This document shows, one piece after another, positions 23,926 through 29,705 of a stretch of 32,843 bases of DNA. Both the position numbers and the translations under genes were made by a program. Source of the stretch: a virus. The stretch spans positions 1 through 32,843 of the IMG/VR virus record IMGVR_UViG_3300025660_000017; one strand, given 5' to 3'. The notes beneath the pieces are model-generated. The model ran no database searches. It saw only the letters and a program-made list of their open reading frames with translations, and was not told the DNA's origin. The first letter of the stretch is position 1, and the number at the start of each line of letters is the position of its first letter.

Positions 23926-24205
23926 TCTTAACCTCCTCTAAGATTATTTCAATTTGTTTATTCTTTCCTACTGCACTCGCTGCTGAATATGCTGACCGGC
24001 TTGTTGTCTCTGTTGAATACGCTGCCGACCACGCTGCCGACCTTTCTGCCGACCACGCTGCCGACCACGCTGCCGACCTCGCTGCCGACCTCTCTGCTGA
24101 CCACGCTGCTGACCTCGCTGCTAAACACGCTGCTGTCCACGCTGCTAAACACGCTGCTGTCCACGCAGCTTCTTTAGCCTCTTTTAATTCCCTATCAAGC
24201 TTCAT
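23912..24205 (-). CDS. AAWS-repeat protein 1
   Basis: A 97-residue family member. I chose ATG 24205 because it overlaps the preceding 15-codon frame by ATGA and matches the paralogue opening (MKLDRELKEAKEAAWTAA); ATG 24211 is two codons upstream. Regular units (ARSAAWSAAWSAERSAAWSA) lead to a diverged tail, GKNKQIEIILEEVKNENY. It is the first array gene transcribed. The last 14 bases form the start of the Imm-5-like gene, with GAGGAGG as its ribosome-binding site inside this coding end. Confidence 0.72.
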   Translation of the reverse strand: MKLDRELKEAKEAAWTAACLAAWTAACLAARSAAWSAERSAARSAAWSAAWSAERSAAWSAAYSTETTSRSAYSAASAVGKNKQIEIILEEVKNENY

Positions 24206-24249
24206 TTCCATATTCCCTTAAAGTATCCACCCGCTGGCGTTTTTCTCAT
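24202..24249 (-). CDS. Possible 15-codon coupling ORF
   Basis: ATG 24249 overlaps the previous stop (ATGA), and the stop overlaps the first repeat gene's start (ATGA). The peptide MRKTPAGGYFKGIWK is basic and aromatic. GGGGGGAGCA lies upstream as a possible ribosome-binding site. It may be only a bridge that lets ribosomes re-initiate on the array. Confidence 0.35.
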   Translation of the reverse strand: MRKTPAGGYFKGIWK

Positions 24250-24374
24250 TGCTCCCCCCGTTTTAACAGAACTTCATTTTTAAGCCTATCTAGCCTCGCT
24301 CTTTCGTTGTGATAGTTTTTCCAAAAGTGCCAAGATAAAAATATTAAATATGCGGTTAAAATTGCTCCGATCAT
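24246..24374 (-). CDS. Small membrane protein (42 aa)
   Basis: ATG 24374 overlaps the exonuclease stop by four bases (ATGA). The 42-residue product has an N-terminal hydrophobic helix (MIGAILTAYLIFLSWHFW) and a charged helical tail (NERARLDRLKNEVLLKRGE). Single-span topology with an amphipathic tail. Function unknown; coupling to the recombination genes and to the following ORF supports it being translated. Confidence 0.5.
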   Translation of the reverse strand: MIGAILTAYLIFLSWHFWKNYHNERARLDRLKNEVLLKRGEQ

Positions 24375-25057
24375 ATCTTTGCCCATTGGTCGCCGAAACT
24401 AAATCCCCTGCTTTTTAATTTTTGATCCATTGTTGTGATAAATTCTTTTGATGCCTCGTCAAGTAGCGCCGCTATCTTCTCGTCCTTTTCGACTAGCTTC
24501 ACATGTAACACGCTCTTTGTCATCCGGGGATCATAGCTTGCAAAGTACCACGATTGCGCATCAGTCACCCACATTGAGAACTGGATCTGCTTTATATATT
24601 CGCTCTTAATCGTATCGTCAAAAAGAAAATCAATATGCACCTTAGATGTTTTCGGGCATTTTATTTCAACGCCGGGAAGCGCTGCTATCGCATCAGGACT
24701 GCACCCAATTCGCAACCCCGTATCTTTAAAAATAAAAGGGAGGGTGTAGGTATCAATACCAGTGTGAAATTCAAAAGCGGATAGCGCCGCTGGTTCGTTA
24801 TCATGCCCCCAATCCATCGATGCCGATGATACGCTATTGCTTTTACCTGTGCAGACTTCCGCAATTAACTCATTCATATAAGTTTTATATTTTGCTGTTT
24901 TAACTCCTGCTAAGAGACAATCGGCTTTTGATGCTGTTAAAACGCCGTGGCGCATAGACAACCATTCGTCGCTCCCTTGCGATATTTCAGAAGGATCGAA
25001 ACCAAAAACCGACTCAAGTTTTTTTAGGTCGTCCATGTGTTGTTGCTGTGTTTTCAT
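24371..25057 (-). CDS. YqaJ/lambda-type exonuclease
   Basis: A 228-residue PD-(D/E)XK nuclease of the YqaJ viral recombinase family, a 5'-3' dsDNA exonuclease. Visible motifs: SDEWLSMRHGVLTASKAD near residues 28-45 (the R...G.TAS element), a WGHDNEPAALSAFE helix near 84-97, then the catalytic D...EIKCPKTSK segment (GCSPDAIAALPGVEIKCP, about 118-135) and IQFSMWVT with the last catalytic Gln. It follows RecT by 13 bases and works with it: the nuclease makes single strands that RecT anneals. AAAAGGGGCAGGG gives a ribosome-binding site. Confidence 0.88.
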   Translation of the reverse strand: MKTQQQHMDDLKKLESVFGFDPSEISQGSDEWLSMRHGVLTASKADCLLAGVKTAKYKTYMNELIAEVCTGKSNSVSSASMDWGHDNEPAALSAFEFHTGIDTYTLPFIFKDTGLRIGCSPDAIAALPGVEIKCPKTSKVHIDFLFDDTIKSEYIKQIQFSMWVTDAQSWYFASYDPRMTKSVLHVKLVEKDEKIAALLDEASKEFITTMDQKLKSRGFSFGDQWAKI

Positions 25058-25070
25058 CCCTGCCCCTTTT

Positions 25071-25997
25071 TTATTGATTATATTGTTTTAAAAAGCTTAT
25101 ACAATAATTAACCTCATCGGCGTTCAGGTCGTCGATATTTTCAACTACTCTTCGGTATTTCGCCTGGCAGTGACCCAGTAAACGCTCGGTGCTTGATTTG
25201 CCGTCCTTCTCAGGGATTTGAGTTAGTGCATCGACAAGCATTGTCATTGCGGTTTCAGAGGGGGGGGTCACATCACGCTCGCCATTGTTAATGCTCTCGT
25301 ATCCCTCTGATTCATTGGCGACAAGAATCGCCTCGTCCAATCTTTTTGTGCGGTCAGATGCTGGCCATGTTTTCGCTGCCCGCTTGATAACTGTTTTCTT
25401 AATCATCTCTCTTTCGTCGCTGCTCCCTGCCACCGCCCACGGTCCAGACTTTCTCTTGTATGCCTCTGACTTGTTTCTAATCTCGTAGATATCTTTGATA
25501 GACATAACTGTCGTCAAGAAGTCGCCTTCATTTGTTTTTGCTGTGCAATATGCACCCACTATTTCGCCCCTGTCGTTTGAGAAAGAGTCTCTTTTGTGTG
25601 TGGGGCGCTCACCGATTCCGTTGTCAATAAAGTCATCGTTTTTAAAGACAACTTCCGCCACAACAAAAGAGATCGATCCGGCATCAGTTGCCAACTTCAA
25701 TAGTCCTCGGTAGCTAATGTCGAGGCATACTTGCCCTTTGCGTGGAAGCAGGTAGCAATGACTAGATGCTGGGTTTAGAGATAGCCCGATAGATGCTACA
25801 TTCATAATCGCCGCTTGTACGCTTTGCGGTTTTTGGATTGCTACCTTCATTAAAAAATCATTTTTAGATAATAGGTCAAGCGCAAAAAAAGATTCCTTTT
25901 TAAATGTTACCGCGTCATGTGTTATTGCGATTTCATTAAATGCCTGTTCTTTTACTTTTAAAATTTCTTCACACTGTACTACTGGTAATTTGTTCAT
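25071..25997 (-). CDS. recT: RecT-family single-strand annealing protein
   Basis: A 308-residue protein of the RecT/Redbeta group. The family core is visible: a LSLNPASSHCYLLP element (residues about 73-86), followed by CLDISYRGLLKLATDAGSI (92-110) and the later DIYEIRNKSEAY, GPWAVAGSSDEREMIKKTV, IKRAAKTWP motifs (about 168-215). It binds ssDNA and promotes annealing in phage recombination and concatemer formation. AATAGGAGACAAAAA gives a strong ribosome-binding site, part of which is the end of the upstream frameshifted gene. Paired with the YqaJ exonuclease. Confidence 0.9.
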   Translation of the reverse strand: MNKLPVVQCEEILKVKEQAFNEIAITHDAVTFKKESFFALDLLSKNDFLMKVAIQKPQSVQAAIMNVASIGLSLNPASSHCYLLPRKGQVCLDISYRGLLKLATDAGSISFVVAEVVFKNDDFIDNGIGERPTHKRDSFSNDRGEIVGAYCTAKTNEGDFLTTVMSIKDIYEIRNKSEAYKRKSGPWAVAGSSDEREMIKKTVIKRAAKTWPASDRTKRLDEAILVANESEGYESINNGERDVTPPSETAMTMLVDALTQIPEKDGKSSTERLLGHCQAKYRRVVENIDDLNADEVNYCISFLKQYNQ

Positions 25998-26007
25998 TTT
26001 TTGTCTC

Positions 26008-26168
26008 CTATTTGATGTGTGACCATCTGGTCCTGTTTAATATGTGTCTTATCGCTCTGATGCTTGCGTTAAATTTGTTGGCTAGCCATTTTATGCTATA
26101 TGTGTTTTTATCTTCGGCGTACTCATGGTGCGTTTCTCGGAGTCGCCAACCCTTGTTAATCGGCCCAT
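26008..26168 (-). pseudogene. Helix-turn-helix-like gene with one-base frameshift near its start
   Basis: From ATG 26168 (AAGGAGG seven bases upstream; TAATG overlap with the previous gene) the frame reads MGRLTRVG and stops after 25 codons. One base over, an open frame ends at 26008 and contains INKGWRLRETHHEY and a helix-turn-helix-like SIKWLANKFNASIRAIRHIL. One missing base in ATGGGCC (for example ATGGGGCC) would give an intact 53-residue protein starting MGPINKGW. The open downstream frame has no normal start of its own. Either a sequencing or assembly deletion, a true mutation, or programmed slippage. Confidence 0.6.
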
Positions 26169-26341
26169 TATTCTACCTCCTTAGATGAACAGGACTTTAC
26201 AAAGCAGTCCTTTTTAATTTTATGAATTATTTTATTTTTAAAATTACAATTATGCTCTTTACTAGAGCAATCTTTACAAACTGAGTTGGAATTATTTTTT
26301 ATTGCTGTTAGTGCGCTAGGTTCTTGAGTGTCCACCCTCAT
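26168..26341 (-). CDS. Small cysteine-rich protein, first gene of the leftward arm
   Basis: A 57-residue protein with five cysteines in a spaced pattern: C22-x2-C25, C32, C46 and C50, with basic residues between (HNCNFKNKIIHKIKKDCF). This suggests zinc or iron-sulfur binding. CAAGGAT lies directly before ATG 26341. It is the first gene after the leftward promoter, and its stop overlaps the next ATG, so it starts the RecT operon. A regulatory or host-takeover role is plausible for an early small protein; not recognised. Confidence 0.6.
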   Translation of the reverse strand: MRVDTQEPSALTAIKNNSNSVCKDCSSKEHNCNFKNKIIHKIKKDCFVKSCSSKEVE

Positions 26342-26354
26342 ATCCTTGTAAAGT

Positions 26355-26390
26355 TTTTTTCAATATAGAATTATTCTAACTCAAAGTAAA
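26355..26390 (-). promoter_or_regulatory. Leftward sigma70-like promoter (RecT operon)
   Basis: On the minus strand TTTACT (26390-26385) and TATATT (26367-26362) are 17 bases apart, four of six and five of six matches to consensus. Transcription would start near 26355, about 14 bases before ATG 26341. Confidence 0.5.
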
Positions 26391-26420
26391 AGATAAAATT
26401 TCCCGTGTAAAAAAAATACA

Positions 26421-26448
26421 TTCTCAAATCAAAAAGTTGTGCTATACT
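26421..26448 (+). promoter_or_regulatory. Rightward promoter for a short transcript
   Basis: TTCTCA (26421-26426) and TATACT (26443-26448) are 16 bases apart, pointing right. The predicted start near 26455 is only about 60 bases from a strong terminator, so the product would be a short RNA. Confidence 0.45.
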
Positions 26449-26454
26449 CAGATC

Positions 26455-26516
26455 TCAACATTTCCGTGTTGTTCCATAGGCCCTTGCTCGTCCACAAGTA
26501 AGGGCCTTCTTTTTTA
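26455..26516 (+). ncRNA. Candidate small RNA or attenuated leader
   Basis: Between the promoter at 26421-26448 and a U-tract terminator lies about 60 bases with no ORF. It can form two hairpins: CAACA/TGTTG (26456-26460 with 26467-26471) around a six-base loop, then the GGCCCTT/AAGGGCC terminator stem. It sits between the divergent arms, where phages often place regulatory RNAs. It could instead be a leader whose termination is relieved for read-through into the replication genes. Confidence 0.4.
26479..26515 (+). terminator. Rho-independent terminator
   Basis: GGCCCTT (26479-26485) pairs with AAGGGCC (26500-26506), followed by TTCTTTTTT. This is a compact GC stem with a U-run on the rightward strand. 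Confidence 0.65.
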
Positions 26517-26517
26517 G

Positions 26518-26546
26518 TTTACATGTGCAATTATTGGGTATATAGT
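26518..26546 (+). promoter_or_regulatory. Rightward promoter for the replication operon
   Basis: TTTACA (26518-26523) and TATAGT (26541-26546) have a 17-base spacer, each five of six to consensus. The start would be near 26553, inside the left arm of a 15-base inverted repeat, so the repeat may act as operator or leader structure. Confidence 0.55.
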
Positions 26547-26547
26547 G

Positions 26548-26637
26548 CCACTACGTTTTTGCAATTTAATCAAAATTTAACCGAGAAATCGGATAAAAAC
26601 GCCAAACCCCCTCACTTGTCTCGCAAAAACGTAGTGG
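26548..26637. repeat. 15-bp perfect inverted repeat with internal GAAA hairpin
   Basis: CCACTACGTTTTTGC (26548-26562) is mirrored by GCAAAAACGTAGTGG (26623-26637). In the 60-base interval CCGA-GAAA-TCGG (26581-26592) forms a tetraloop hairpin, a third AAAAACG copy lies at 26595-26601, and a C-run at 26607-26611 faces a G-run at 26636-26644. The element lies just before the replication-organizer gene, so it may be an origin, an operator or a riboregulatory leader. Confidence 0.8.
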
Positions 26638-26684
26638 GGGGGGGCGGCTGTTTTTGAGGCTTATATATATAAGGAGCGACTACG

Positions 26685-27512
26685 ATGAAATGGTTTAGGC
26701 ATTTTAGTTCAGCATGGAGTTCTATAAAATTAAATCAACTAATCGACGATTTAGGCGTTGAGGGATATGGCCGATACTGGCTTTTTTTGGAGCTACTTTC
26801 CGAATATTTTAATGGAGAAAATTCTAGTTTTGCTATGCATTATAGACAAATTTCGCCCCGTGTTATGCTAAAAAGTGAACGGAAATTAGAGGATTTTCTC
26901 AAAAAGTTGTCAGTATACAAATTAATCACATATAGAATTGAAGACAAAACGTATTATATCGACTGTCCTATCCTGTGGGAATTACAGAGTAAGGACTCAA
27001 AATATAATCGTAAGCGCGTCGTAAGTAACGATCTTGGTACGACCCTAGAAGTAGAAGAGAATAAGAATAAGAATAAGAATAAGAATAAGAATAAGAGCGA
27101 AAGCGAAAAAAGTGTGAATCTTGAAATCTTGAATCATTGGAACTCTAAAAAAATTATATGCCATAAAAATAACGCTATTAGTCTTAAAAAGATAGGTCAG
27201 GGGATAAAACACCGGGGCAACTACTCATCACAAGAAATCAAACAGGCCATTGACAGCTATCATTTGGTTTTAACGGGTGATGACTATTTCTGGACACACA
27301 AATGGTCGTTGTGGGAATTTTTAAAACGCGACAATGCAGATAAGTTTTATCCAGACGAGTTTGACCCTGAAAGGTTTTTCCAAAAAAATAAAATATGTCA
27401 AAGTAAAGCCGAGGCAACGGAAGAGAGGATGCTCAAAATGTTTTCTAGTCCGACGCCGGACATATCAGGGGGAGAGGTTGTTTTAGAGGAAACCGAATGG
27501 GGGGAAGTGTGA
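26685..27512 (+). CDS. Replication initiator / replisome-organizer-like protein (Lin1244/Lin1753 N-terminal type)
   Basis: A 275-residue protein. The start WFRHFSSAWSSIKLNQLIDDLGVEGYGRYWLFLELL is split here as WFRHFSS and GYGRYWLFLELL: the DUF4373-type winged-helix module seen in phage replication organizers (about residues 1-110). A linker of six Asn-Lys pairs (residues about 126-137) leads to a C-terminal helical region (NYSSQEIKQAIDSYHL, WSLWEFLKRD). It would bind the origin and recruit helicase loaders. TAAGGAGCG gives a good ribosome-binding site. It is the first gene of the rightward arm, next to a large inverted repeat. Confidence 0.7.
   Translation: MKWFRHFSSAWSSIKLNQLIDDLGVEGYGRYWLFLELLSEYFNGENSSFAMHYRQISPRVMLKSERKLEDFLKKLSVYKLITYRIEDKTYYIDCPILWELQSKDSKYNRKRVVSNDLGTTLEVEENKNKNKNKNKNKSESEKSVNLEILNHWNSKKIICHKNNAISLKKIGQGIKHRGNYSSQEIKQAIDSYHLVLTGDDYFWTHKWSLWEFLKRDNADKFYPDEFDPERFFQKNKICQSKAEATEERMLKMFSSPTPDISGGEVVLEETEWGEV
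27060..27095 (+). repeat. Hexanucleotide repeat (AATAAG)x6 in coding sequence
   Basis: Six perfect AATAAG units encode Asn-Lys pairs in the linker of the replication-organizer-like protein. Units are six bases, so changes in number keep the frame and only alter linker length. Confidence 0.9.
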
Positions 27513-28069
27513 GTGAAAAGCTGTATAAATATTTCGCTAGGTATTGCGTAGCGAAGGGAATTGATGCAACAGAGAGTAGAATAAAAATTCAAGTAGATTA
27601 TTTAACCAAGAGACACACATACGAGGAGATAGTTTATGCGCTGGGCGAGCTTTTTGGGGAGACACAATGGTTCCCCGACGCTTCGCTGATTATAAAAAAA
27701 ATAAAGCCATCTGAGGACGAGGTAAAATCTAGGGCACAGCTCATGGCGGGGGAGATATTGGCGGCAGCTGTTAGGTATGGTCAATATCAAGCGAGGGAAG
27801 CAAAACAAGAATTGGGAAACCTCGTCTGGTTTGTTGTTGAAAGGTTTGGTGGATGGGATTGTGTGTGTCGGCTTGAATACAGTCAATTGAGCGCAGCAAG
27901 GGCACAGTTAAGGGAGGGGTGTTTGGCCGCGATAAAAGTTGGGGAGAAATATTTAGAAGTGAAGGCAATAGGCGACCAAACGCAAAAAGATAAAAGTGCG
28001 GAGGGATTTAGTCTGGCAGATTATTCGCCTCACTTAAAATTACTCAAGGGGAAAAATTATGAAAAATAA
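27497..28069 (+). CDS. Replication-associated helical protein of unknown function
   Basis: A 190-residue protein overlapping the preceding gene by 16 bases; AGAGGAAA lies about seven bases before ATG 27497 (GTG 27509 is a later alternative). It is helical, with YEEIVYALGELFGETQWFPDASLIIKK split by an aromatic turn, and a later LVWFVVERFGGWDCVCRL, QLSAARAQLREGCLAAI segment. This latter region recurs in phage replication modules by my recollection. There is no P-loop, so it is not an ATPase loader. A helicase-loader partner or primosome-like role is inferred from position. Confidence 0.6.
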   Translation: MGGSVSEKLYKYFARYCVAKGIDATESRIKIQVDYLTKRHTYEEIVYALGELFGETQWFPDASLIIKKIKPSEDEVKSRAQLMAGEILAAAVRYGQYQAREAKQELGNLVWFVVERFGGWDCVCRLEYSQLSAARAQLREGCLAAIKVGEKYLEVKAIGDQTQKDKSAEGFSLADYSPHLKLLKGKNYEK

Positions 28070-28259
28070 GCCTAGTTGTGAAGTATGTAACGATTCAGGG
28101 AGAGTGGTATTGTTTGACACTGATGCGCCAAAAGGAACGGCAGCGTACGCGTTCCGCTGTGATTGTGTTAGGGGCAATAGGTGGAGTGCTTACCCGCCTG
28201 CTAAAGAGGCAGATCTTCAATACCAGCCAGAGAGGAGGGAAAATGGAAACAATAATTGA
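28059..28259 (+). CDS. Small zinc-finger-like protein
   Basis: A 66-residue protein with C7-x2-C10-x2-SG (CEVCNDSG) and a second FRCDC pair near residues 33-36: a DnaJ-type or rubredoxin-like zinc knuckle. AAGGGGAAAAATT is the ribosome-binding site, inside the end of the preceding gene. Such small knuckles commonly travel with phage replication genes. The polar C-terminus overlaps the next gene's start. Confidence 0.65.
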   Translation: MKNKPSCEVCNDSGRVVLFDTDAPKGTAAYAFRCDCVRGNRWSAYPPAKEADLQYQPERRENGNNN

Positions 28260-28497
28260 AGTTAACGTAACTTTAACAGGAACAATAGTGCCTTACGAAC
28301 CGGGACGAATGTTTCAACCAAACGGCGATCCGGGATACCCGGAAGAGGGAGGGTATGCAGAAGATTTGAAAATTTTACTTCAAAACCCAAACCCAAAACT
28401 TGCACCGATTGACATGACTTGGCTTTTTCCTGAAAGTGAGATTGATAGTCTATCTGAAAAATATTACCGCTACATGACAGAAGCAAGGGAGATTTAA
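28243..28497 (+). CDS. Small acidic protein of unknown function
   Basis: An 84-residue protein. I take ATG 28243 because AGAGGAGGGA precedes it closely; the frame is open further upstream to 28078 but without a good start signal and fully overlapping the zinc-knuckle gene. The product has a beta strand (IIEVNVTLTGTIV), a Pro/Gly loop (NGDPGYPEEGGY) and an acidic helical end (ESEIDSLSEKYYRYM). Unrecognised family. Confidence 0.6.
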   Translation: METIIEVNVTLTGTIVPYEPGRMFQPNGDPGYPEEGGYAEDLKILLQNPNPKLAPIDMTWLFPESEIDSLSEKYYRYMTEAREI

Positions 28498-28499
28498 AA

Positions 28500-28700
28500 A
28501 TGGGACGATCTTATCCGATAAAATCAGCGACAAAAAAAACCTACAAAATCAATGGGGAAATTTTTTTACGCACAGCAGATATAGCGAAAAAATTTAGCGT
28601 TGCACAAGAAACCGCAAGATTGTGGGTAAAGAAAAAACGAACAGGGGGTGGTGATAGAATTGCCGTTCAGATAATTATCGTCGAAAACGCCAAGCCGTAA
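28500..28700 (+). CDS. Small helix-turn-helix (excisionase-like) protein
   Basis: A 66-residue protein with a central MerR/excisionase-like winged helix: FLRTADIAKKFSVAQETARL, followed by WVKKKRTGG. The helix 'TADIAKKFSVAQETARLWV' binds DNA in this fold. No integrase is seen, so excision is not its likely job; transcription control or DNA organisation is more plausible. GGGAGATTTAAAA is the ribosome-binding site. It is the last gene before a 540-base gene-free region it may regulate. Confidence 0.65.
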   Translation: MGRSYPIKSATKKTYKINGEIFLRTADIAKKFSVAQETARLWVKKKRTGGGDRIAVQIIIVENAKP

Positions 28701-29242
28701 GACATTAACCGGCGGGGGTATGGTCTATCATAGGTTTTGCAAATTAGCCGCCGATCCTTTGCCAAAACGTAAAGGATCCTTTCAATTAGAGCGGATTAGA
28801 GGAGAGTCATATGTCAGATATGGGAATATCAGCAAAATGCGGGAAAAGTCGTTAGTTAAGTTGTGAATATGGTAGCAAAAGGTAGACAGGTAGTGATTTC
28901 ACACCTTTATAATCAAAAAGACGGGGCGTGTCAGGTAAATTGACAAGATTTCTTAACAATTGACTTGTGCAAAGTGTCGAAAAATTAGTCAGTCAAGATT
29001 TTAAAATGGCAAAAGGCTAGACATGGGGGTTATTTGATAGCTAGTGCGCCGTCTAACACACTTTAGGGGCGGTAGGTGATAAATCGTTCGTGTTGTCCTG
29101 AAAATCGCTTAGAATCGAAATGTGTGCGTCGGTACAGATCGTGGTTAAAATACTAACAAGATTGTTATCACATTAACATTGCCCGTTACAGAGTGTTACT
29201 TCGTGTTATAATGTATGTATAACAACAAAAAGGGGCAACAAA
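28701..29242. other. Gene-free, promoter-rich region
   Basis: No ORF of convincing length lies here on either strand. It holds an 8-bp inverted repeat GATCCTTT/AAAGGATC (28753-28760 and 28771-28778), a TAGACA...TATAAT pair with 19-base spacing (28883-28888 and 28908-28913) pointing right, two AATTGAC copies 20 bases apart (28939 and 28959), and the strong promoter before 29243. A 14-codon ORF after GGAGAG (28811-28855) is too short to trust. It may be a regulatory hub, an origin or carry an untranslated RNA. Confidence 0.55.
29185..29223 (+). promoter_or_regulatory. Promoter with overlapping palindrome before the 101-aa gene
   Basis: GTTACA (29185-29190) and a perfect TATAAT (29207-29212) are 16 bases apart. 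GTTATA (29205-29210) and TATAAC (29218-29223) form an inverted repeat over the -10 and start site, a plausible repressor operator. Start near 29219 leaves a leader with AAAAGGGG. Confidence 0.6.
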
Positions 29243-29548
29243 ATGAAAACTAGCGTAGCAAAACATTTTTTTATTTTAAACGAGTTCGACAAGCCTTGCG
29301 TTGAATTGATTGCCCGGAGGGTTGGCGATCAGTTACGATATATTAATCACGACAATGGTGACACGCTCTTTAATATGCGTTGTGCAACCGATCTTGAAAC
29401 CTTTGGGTTTAGAGCAGAAATAAAAGGCATGACAGATACGGGTAAGATCGCTGTTAAATTTGAGCAAGAAGATCAATCAAGAGCACTTTATCCCAAGGGC
29501 AAAAAGAGAAACTGGCAAGATAGAACAGAATTTATGCTTTATTTATAA
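29243..29548 (+). CDS. Small protein of unknown function
   Basis: A 101-residue alpha/beta protein (CVELIARRVGDQLRYINHDN, GFRAEIKGMTDTGKIAVKFE) preceded by AAAAGGGGCAACAAA and by the best sigma70-like promoter in the window. It starts a cluster of very small genes ending at 30150. The strong early-type promoter suggests a host-takeover or regulatory protein, but no family is recognised. Confidence 0.65.
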   Translation: MKTSVAKHFFILNEFDKPCVELIARRVGDQLRYINHDNGDTLFNMRCATDLETFGFRAEIKGMTDTGKIAVKFEQEDQSRALYPKGKKRNWQDRTEFMLYL

Positions 29549-29567
29549 CAACACAGGAGGCAAAACG

Positions 29568-29705
29568 ATGTTTGGACTATACGACTTAAATAATGGATTA
29601 CTTGAAAAGCTTGAGACAGAGAAAGAAGCAGAAGAGTTAATGACCAAGCGAGCACTAGAATCTGCAGACAAATTTTACGTTATCGAGGAGCTAAAAGATG
29701 AGTAA
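29568..29705 (+). CDS. Small protein (45 aa)
   Basis: ATG 29568 follows a strong CAGGAGGCAAAAC. The product (MFGLYDLNNGLLEKLETEKE and acidic helical remainder) resembles small phage proteins that read like a strand-helix unit. The frame is open to 29460 but the upstream part has no start signal. Its end overlaps the next gene by eight bases. Confidence 0.6.
   Translation: MFGLYDLNNGLLEKLETEKEAEELMTKRALESADKFYVIEELKDE

Larger units (their letters stand above)
21719..24205 (-). repeat. Modular array of 12-nt coding repeats with cassette junctions
   Basis: Read on the minus strand, 12-base units encoding Ala-Ala-Trp-Ser or Ala-Ala-Arg-Ser recur dozens of times across six genes. On the plus strand they show as GCTGCTGACCAC/GCTGCCGACCTC units. 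Degenerate 14-base junctions (such as ATGAAACTAGATAA or ATGAGATTAAATAA) occur at 24205, 23925, 23342, 23143, 22857, 22541, 22009 and 21732, at the starts and ends of cassettes. Blocks of about 110 bases at 22540-22649 and 23142-23251 differ at about two positions, pointing to recent duplication or gene conversion. Confidence 0.9.

Noticed and set aside
23958-24164. Minus-strand Ser/Val-rich frames (SSVVSS type) inside repeat genes
   Set aside because: They are shifted readings of the same 12-nt units and have no own start signals or conserved tails.
21719-24205. CRISPR-like array
   Set aside because: The repeats are contiguous 12-nt coding units with no unique spacers, and they lie within overlapping genes.
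25940-26188. Plus-strand 82-aa hydrophobic frame
   Set aside because: It lies opposite RecT's start and the helix-turn-helix gene; the minus strand has the ribosome-binding sites and recognisable motifs.
28078-28242. N-terminal extension of the 84-aa protein
   Set aside because: It overlaps the zinc-knuckle gene completely and has no start signal; AGAGGAGGGA points to ATG 28243.
28811-28855. 14-codon ORF after GGAGAG in the gene-free region
   Set aside because: It is too short, and no coupling or composition argument supports translation.
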